Shown here: one piece after another, positions 59,466 to 64,000 of the stretch
How positions within the stretch are numbered: the stretch's first letter is position 1
How the letters are laid out: every line of letters begins with the position of its first letter
Origin: Pseudolabrys sp.
Lineage (GTDB): Bacteria; Pseudomonadota; Alphaproteobacteria; Rhizobiales; Xanthobacteraceae
Length of the DNA: 64,000 nucleotides
NCBI GenBank assembly: GCA_009694265.1
Contig: SHVM01000002.1
Location: forward strand, 1 to 64,000
Direction: 5' to 3'
Program-made: the position numbers and the translations under genes
Notes under the pieces: model-generated
Database searches by the model: none
The model's input: only the letters and a program-made list of their open reading frames with translations
Told to the model about the DNA's origin: nothing

Positions 59466-60193
59466 CGCGCCGGCTCGATCAGTTCGACGCGCTTGCCCGT
59501 CATGCGCTTGTGGATGTGCACCATGAAGGCCATGGCGAAAACCGGCGTTGCCAGATTGAGCACGGGGATCGACACGAATACCGCGATCACCATGCCGGCG
59601 AGGAAAACGTAAGACGCGCGGTCCTTGCGCATCGACTTGGCCTCGGCGGGCGGGCGGAAGCGCATGGCGGCAAGCTCGAAATATTCGCGGCCGAGCAGAT
59701 AGGAATTCGCCAGGAACAAAATGATGACGCCGAGGCCGGCCAGCAGAAGGAACGGCAGCGCGCAGAGATAAACCGCCAGCGCCAGCAACGCGAATTTCAC
59801 GCCTTCGATCAGCGCGCGAAACAGCGGCAGCGCGCGGCCGGGCGGCTCGGCCGGATAATGCACCCGCTCCACCACATCGGCCACTTCGTCGACGAAAAAG
59901 CTGCCGACGAACGCGGTCACCGCCGGCATCAGGAACAAGGCGCCGGTGATGATGCCCAAGCTCGCCATGATCGAGAGCACCCAGGCCAGCGTCGCCCAGG
60001 CCGCATGCGGGGCCATGCCGGAGGACTGCTCCGCCCAGGTGGCGCCGTTTGCCGCCAGCGCCGCCAGCACGCGATGCAGGCCGATGCCGATAATGACGAT
60101 CAGCAGCAGCGCCAGGCCGACGGCTTTGAGCAGCACGCGGCGCAGCGGCTGGGTGAACATCTGCGCGAGGGCTTTGACGGCCGCATCGATCAT
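59462..60193 (-). CDS. EI24/CysZ-like membrane protein
   Basis: This 243-residue protein has about four to six membrane helices and matches the EI24 domain (DAAVKALAQMFTQPLRRVLLKAVG, HYPAEPPGRALPLFRALIEGVKFALLAL). CysZ members transport sulfate, but other EI24 proteins have unknown roles. No cysteine-synthesis gene is adjacent. ATG at 60193 (MIDAAVKALAQ) is preferred over 60229. Confidence 0.83.
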   Translation of the reverse strand: MIDAAVKALAQMFTQPLRRVLLKAVGLALLLIVIIGIGLHRVLAALAANGATWAEQSSGMAPHAAWATLAWVLSIMASLGIITGALFLMPAVTAFVGSFFVDEVADVVERVHYPAEPPGRALPLFRALIEGVKFALLALAVYLCALPFLLLAGLGVIILFLANSYLLGREYFELAAMRFRPPAEAKSMRKDRASYVFLAGMVIAVFVSIPVLNLATPVFAMAFMVHIHKRMTGKRVELIEPAR

Positions 60194-60241
60194 GCGGTCA
60201 GAGGTAATGACCCCAGCTGCAAGGGGCAAGGGTAAGTGCGT

Positions 60242-61066
60242 TTAAATCGCCGGCGACAGCGTCTCGGGCTCGAAAGTCTCAGCCGGCACCAGCGACACGA
60301 TTTCGTCGGCGTCGACGGCCGGCACGTCGGCCCAGGCCATCGCCTTGTAGTCGAAGCCTTTTACGAGGGTCGGCTTGACCACTTCGAAATAGGGCGAGAT
60401 GTCGAAATCACGCGGCGCGTAGAGCGAGGAATGGCGAATTTTCAGGATTTCCTGGCGCGCCGCCTCGCAGTCGCTTCGCGTTACTTTCGGCAGGATCGGA
60501 TAGCGCACGTTCTCGAAAGCTTGCGCAATCAGCGCCGAGCAGATGATGCGCGTCGGATGCCCGGAACCGAGCGACATCATGCGCCTGCGCCAGCGTTGCG
60601 GCACCGGCAGCGGGAACAGATAGCGCAGTAGGTCGATGATGTTTTTCAGATCGTAGTCGAAGCCGATGCGCTCGGCCGCGTAATCGCACACACGCGCGCG
60701 GTCGTCGTCGGTCAGTCCGGTCGGCCGGCAGATGCGCGAATGGAAGCGGGCATATTTTGACAGCGGCGCCGCCACTACGCCCTGGCCGATATTGGCCTCC
60801 ACCAGCACCAGCGGTTCGCCGTCGGCGGTCTCGCGGTCGCCGATCGGCCCGACATAGAGGGCGGCATGCGACCAGGTCGACTGCGTGAGATATTTGATGA
60901 CGCCGGAAATATGGTTGTTGCCTTCGACCAGCAGCACGTCGCCAGGCCGCAGCGTTGCGCGCAAGGCCTCAGCGTCGCTCGGCGTGAAAGGCTCGTAGCC
61001 CTGCACCGGCCTTTCAAGATAATGGGCAAGAAATCGCCCGACCCCGTCTGCCATCCAACTCATCAC
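60242..61066 (-). CDS. YiiX/YebB-like NlpC/P60-type cysteine hydrolase
   Basis: This 274-residue protein has a permuted papain-like fold (YiiX/YebB type). The histidine is in TWSHAALYVG and the likely catalytic cysteine in RIICSALIAQAFENV. LRPGDVLLVEGNNHISGVIKYLT at the N-side is family-typical. It has no clear signal peptide, so it is probably cytoplasmic or peripheral. Substrate unknown; related enzymes cleave peptide or lipid amide bonds. Confidence 0.85.
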   Translation of the reverse strand: MMSWMADGVGRFLAHYLERPVQGYEPFTPSDAEALRATLRPGDVLLVEGNNHISGVIKYLTQSTWSHAALYVGPIGDRETADGEPLVLVEANIGQGVVAAPLSKYARFHSRICRPTGLTDDDRARVCDYAAERIGFDYDLKNIIDLLRYLFPLPVPQRWRRRMMSLGSGHPTRIICSALIAQAFENVRYPILPKVTRSDCEAARQEILKIRHSSLYAPRDFDISPYFEVVKPTLVKGFDYKAMAWADVPAVDADEIVSLVPAETFEPETLSPAI

Positions 61067-61308
61067 ACGGCCCTTGGCGTCATTTCTTGACGCTCAAATT
61101 GACGCAACGTTCCCCGGGATGCAGTTTTTTTTCCATGTCTTGTTGCCGTGCAATTTAAAGAACACTCATTGCAAATTTGTTCATTGGCAGCGTATCAAAG
61201 TTAAGAACCGTTAGCCATGAAAGTCGCTGCGCCACGTGTATTCGCGCGCTTTGAGCGCATGCAAAGAAAGCATTCGGATACCATGTCAAGAAGAGGCCGC
61301 GCCCTGCG
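61067..61308. other. Intergenic region downstream of pheT
   Basis: This 242-bp gap is AT-rich compared with its flanks (for example ATGCAGTTTTTTTTCC near 61120 and TTTAAAGAACACTCATTGC). I see no gene or RNA I can support. A plus-strand open frame from 61217 overlaps pheT antisense and was not called. Confidence 0.4.
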
Positions 61309-63726
61309 TCAGGTGCGCAACACGCCGCCGGTTTTCTTGGCAACCTCGGCGACGATGCGCTGGCCGAGCGCATCGATTTCCGCATCGGTCATGGTCTTGT
61401 CGCGCGGCTGCATGGTCACGGCGATGGCGATCGACTTCTTGCCCGGCTCGATGCCTTTGCCCTCGTAGACATCGAACAAAGTCACATTGGCGATCAACTT
61501 TTTGTCGACACTCTGCGCGGCGCGCAGGATGTCGGCGGCCTTCACGGCGTTGCCGACGACGAACGCAAAATCGCGCTCGACCGGTTGGAACGCCGATAGC
61601 TCCAGCATGGACTTCGCGCGTGTCGCCTTGGCTTTGAATTCGGGAATATTTTCCAGGATCACTTCAAAGCCGACCAGCGGCCCTTCGGCCTTGAGCGCGG
61701 TGATGGCGCGCGGGTGTAATTCACCGAAAGCCCCAAGCACGTTCTGCGGGCCGATCTGGATGGTGCCGCTGCGGCCGGGGTGAAACCAGGCTGGTCCGCC
61801 AGGCACCACTTGCAGCGCCTGCATCGGGCAGCCGGCGGCGGCCAGCACGGCGAAGGCGTCGGCCTTGGCGTCGAAGGCGTCGACCGGCTTTGATGCATCG
61901 GACCAGTGACGGCCGACGCCGTTGCTCTTGGCGAGCGCGCGGCGCAGGCCGGTTGCCGCGGTGAGCTGATCCTCGGGCCGGTCGCCCTTGAAGATTTGCC
62001 CGACCTCGAACAGCGCTACGTCGGCGCTGCCGCGATCGGCATTGCGCTGCGCCGCCATCACCAGCCCGGCAATGAGGCTCGGCCGCATGTCGGACAGTTC
62101 CGCCGCGATCGGATTGGCCAGCGCCAGCTCAGGCTTGCCGCCGCCGAACAATTCGGCTTCGCGTTTGGATACGAATGACCAGGTGACTGCCTCGGTCATG
62201 CCGCACGTGGCGAGCGCGCGCTTGGCCTTGCGGGCGCGGTTCTGGATCGGCGTGAGCACGGGTTTGCGCGCATGCGCGCCGCGCGGGAATGGCGTCGAGG
62301 GTACGCGGTCGACGCCGACAATGCGTACCAGTTCCTCGACGATGTCGGCACGGCCATGCACATCCGGCCGCCAGGATGGCACCGCGACTTTCACGCGCTC
62401 GCTCTGACCGGCGGCGAAGAAGCCGAGTTTTTCGAGCACACGGCGCACATCGGCGAGCGGTAGCTTGAGGCCGGCCAGCCGTTGCAATTCGCTCAACGGG
62501 AAATCGATGATTTTTTCTTTGGGCGTCGGATCGCCGGCGAGCACGATCTCGGAAGCTTGGCCGCCGCACAGCTCGATTACCATTTGGGTGGCGAGTTCCA
62601 GCCCCGGCAGCATGAAATTAGGATCGACGCCGCGCTCGAAACGATAACGCGCGTCGGAATTGATGCCGAGCTTGCGCCCGGTCTGCGCGATGTTGAGGAT
62701 GTCCCACAGTGCCGATTCGATCAGCACGTCGGTGGTGGTCGCCGAGCATCCGGTCTGCTCGCCGCCCATGATGCCGGCGAGCGATTCGACACCTTTCTCG
62801 TCGGCGATCACGCAGGTGGCCTGATCGAGCGCATAGGTTTTTCCGTCAAGCGCCAGCAGCGTCTCGCCGGTCTTGGCGCGGCGCACGGTGAGGTGGCCGT
62901 GCACTTTGGCGGCGTCGAATACATGCAGCGGCCGGCCACGGTCGAAGGTGATGAAGTTGGTGATGTCGACCAGCGCGTTGATGGGCCTGAGGCCGATGGA
63001 GGTGAGCCGCTTCTTCAGCCAGTCGGGCGACGGACCGTTCTTGACGCCCTTCACCAGCCGCAGGCCGAAGGCCGGGCACAGCGACGGCGTCGCGCCGAAA
63101 TCGAGCGTGACTTTCACCGGGCAGGGGAATGTGCCCTTCACCGGCTTCGGCGCTTTGTCTTTGAAGTCGCCGATCAGCGTCGCACCCAGATCGCGGGCGA
63201 TGCCGTTGACGCCGGTGCAGTCCGCCCGGTTGGGCGTGAGGTTGATCTCAATCACCGGCTCGCTGACGCCGGCCCATTCAGCGTAGGATTTTCCGACCGG
63301 CGCGTCGGCCGGCAATTCGATGATGCCGTGATGCTCGTCGGAAATCATCAGTTCCGCCGCCGAGCACAACATGCCGCGGCTTTCGACGCCGCGGATGGTA
63401 CCCACTGTCAGAGTAATGTTCTTGCCGGGGATGAACGTGCCGGGTGCCGAGAACACGCCCTTCATGCCGGCGCGCGCATTGGGCGCGCCGCACACGACCT
63501 GGATGGGCTTGCCGTCGCCGGTATCGACCATGCAGACGCGCAACCGGTCGGCATTTGGGTGCTTCTCGGCGGAGATCACCGAGGCGATGACGAACGGCTT
63601 GAGCAGGCTGGCCTTGTCCTCGACGGTCTCGACCTCGAGCCCGATCATGGTGAGCTTGTCGACGATCTTGGCCAGCGGCGCGACCGTGTCGAGATGCTCT
63701 TTGAGCCAGGGCAGGGTGAATTTCAC
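61309..63726 (-). CDS. pheT: Phenylalanyl-tRNA synthetase beta subunit
   Basis: This 805-residue subunit carries the N-terminal tRNA-binding EMAP-like domain (about 40-150), B3/B4 editing domain, B5 domain and the C-terminal anticodon-binding FDX-ACB domain ending [15 protein letters not shown]. Characteristic [15 protein letters not shown] opens the protein. Its ATG overlaps the pheS stop (4 bp). Confidence 0.98.
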   Translation of the reverse strand: MKFTLPWLKEHLDTVAPLAKIVDKLTMIGLEVETVEDKASLLKPFVIASVISAEKHPNADRLRVCMVDTGDGKPIQVVCGAPNARAGMKGVFSAPGTFIPGKNITLTVGTIRGVESRGMLCSAAELMISDEHHGIIELPADAPVGKSYAEWAGVSEPVIEINLTPNRADCTGVNGIARDLGATLIGDFKDKAPKPVKGTFPCPVKVTLDFGATPSLCPAFGLRLVKGVKNGPSPDWLKKRLTSIGLRPINALVDITNFITFDRGRPLHVFDAAKVHGHLTVRRAKTGETLLALDGKTYALDQATCVIADEKGVESLAGIMGGEQTGCSATTTDVLIESALWDILNIAQTGRKLGINSDARYRFERGVDPNFMLPGLELATQMVIELCGGQASEIVLAGDPTPKEKIIDFPLSELQRLAGLKLPLADVRRVLEKLGFFAAGQSERVKVAVPSWRPDVHGRADIVEELVRIVGVDRVPSTPFPRGAHARKPVLTPIQNRARKAKRALATCGMTEAVTWSFVSKREAELFGGGKPELALANPIAAELSDMRPSLIAGLVMAAQRNADRGSADVALFEVGQIFKGDRPEDQLTAATGLRRALAKSNGVGRHWSDASKPVDAFDAKADAFAVLAAAGCPMQALQVVPGGPAWFHPGRSGTIQIGPQNVLGAFGELHPRAITALKAEGPLVGFEVILENIPEFKAKATRAKSMLELSAFQPVERDFAFVVGNAVKAADILRAAQSVDKKLIANVTLFDVYEGKGIEPGKKSIAIAVTMQPRDKTMTDAEIDALGQRIVAEVAKKTGGVLRT

Positions 63727-64000
63727 GGGCTCAATCCCCCCGCCAGCGTGGGGAAATCGAGCGGCCGGAATCCGTAATGCGCCAGCCAGCGCACGTCGGC
63801 CTCGAAGAAGGCGCGCAGGTCCGGCATGCCGTATTTCAGCATGGCGATGCGGTCGATGCCTAAGCCCCAGGCGAAGCCCTGATACTCATCGGGGTCGAGG
63901 CCACAATTGCGCAGCACATTCGGGTGCACCATGCCGCAGCCGAGAATTTCCAGCCAATCTTCGCCTTCGCCGAAGCGGATCTCGCCCTTGTCACGCTTGC
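63723..64000 (-). CDS. pheS: Phenylalanyl-tRNA synthetase alpha subunit, C-terminal part
   Basis: The minus-strand frame open from the window edge to 63723 gives the last 92 residues of PheS. These include [19 protein letters not shown], the [27 protein letters not shown] class II motif 3, and the tail [17 protein letters not shown]. It is 4 bp overlapped with pheT, the usual pheS-pheT operon. The rest lies outside the window. Confidence 0.96.
   Translation of the reverse strand, partial: KRDKGEIRFGEGEDWLEILGCGMVHPNVLRNCGLDPDEYQGFAWGLGIDRIAMLKYGMPDLRAFFEADVRWLAHYGFRPLDFPTLAGGLSP

Noticed and set aside
61217-61468. Plus-strand frame beginning MKVAAPRVF overlapping the end of pheT
   Set aside because: Most of it is antisense to pheT, and no ribosome site or family match is seen.

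Overview
The window is a high-GC, gene-dense piece of an alphaproteobacterial chromosome. Gene content and order point to Hyphomicrobiales (Rhizobiales), in the Bradyrhizobium/Xanthobacteraceae direction: parB-parA-rsmG-mnmG-mnmE, rho-hemJ-hemE, a DUF299 regulator-maf-coaE-dnaQ run, secB/fxsA/timA/mltA/smr, hslVU facing hisB-hisH-hisA-hisF-hisE, and hrcA-grpE-dnaK-dnaJ. The genus is inference; no rRNA or tRNA gene was seen.

Layout. 1-148 is the edge of an IS3-like insertion sequence, followed by a 46-residue zinc-ribbon protein, a secreted six-cysteine protein and a VKOR-type disulfide enzyme. 1.7-7.9 kb holds the segregation and tRNA-modification cluster, with one perfect parS (6245-6260) and one single-mismatch parS (4243-4258). 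8-11.7 kb holds a RidA-like protein, a DUF255 thioredoxin-fold protein and an anchored alpha/beta hydrolase. 11.8-14.9 kb is rho-hemJ-hemE. The 380-bp gap 14913-15292, between hemE and the DUF299 gene, is the best candidate for the chromosomal origin: it is AT-rich next to hemE, has DnaA-box-like sites, sits between the gene pair known to flank alphaproteobacterial origins, and genes on both sides mostly point away from it.

15.3-24.9 kb holds maf, coaE, dnaQ, secB, fxsA, timA, mltA, smr, an unrecognised membrane protein and hslUV. 25-29.8 kb is the histidine operon with coaA. 29.8-42.1 kb holds an OlsB-like acyltransferase, a hybrid histidine kinase, gshB, a chemoreceptor gene split by an in-frame amber codon, yraN, rsmI, a TTG-start lipoprotein, hemW, rdgB and rph. 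Between rph and hrcA lies a six-gene periplasmic copper-handling set (42195-46626). 46.8-53.1 kb is hrcA-grpE-dnaK-dnaJ, with a heat-shock-type promoter ahead of dnaK. The rest (53.2-64 kb) is mostly housekeeping: a PmtA-like methyltransferase, pyrF, dapB, gpmA, an Ada-like repair protein, nth and pheT/pheS (pheS runs off the end).

Several families of interspersed palindromic repeats fill intergenic gaps. One copy lies inside the smr reading frame and another supplies the likely mltA start codon. No CRISPR array, prophage or biosynthetic cluster was seen, and I found nothing I can call a clearly new system. The items most worth checking are the origin candidate, the split chemoreceptor, the repeat inside smr, the AT-rich insertion in MnmE and the copper set.
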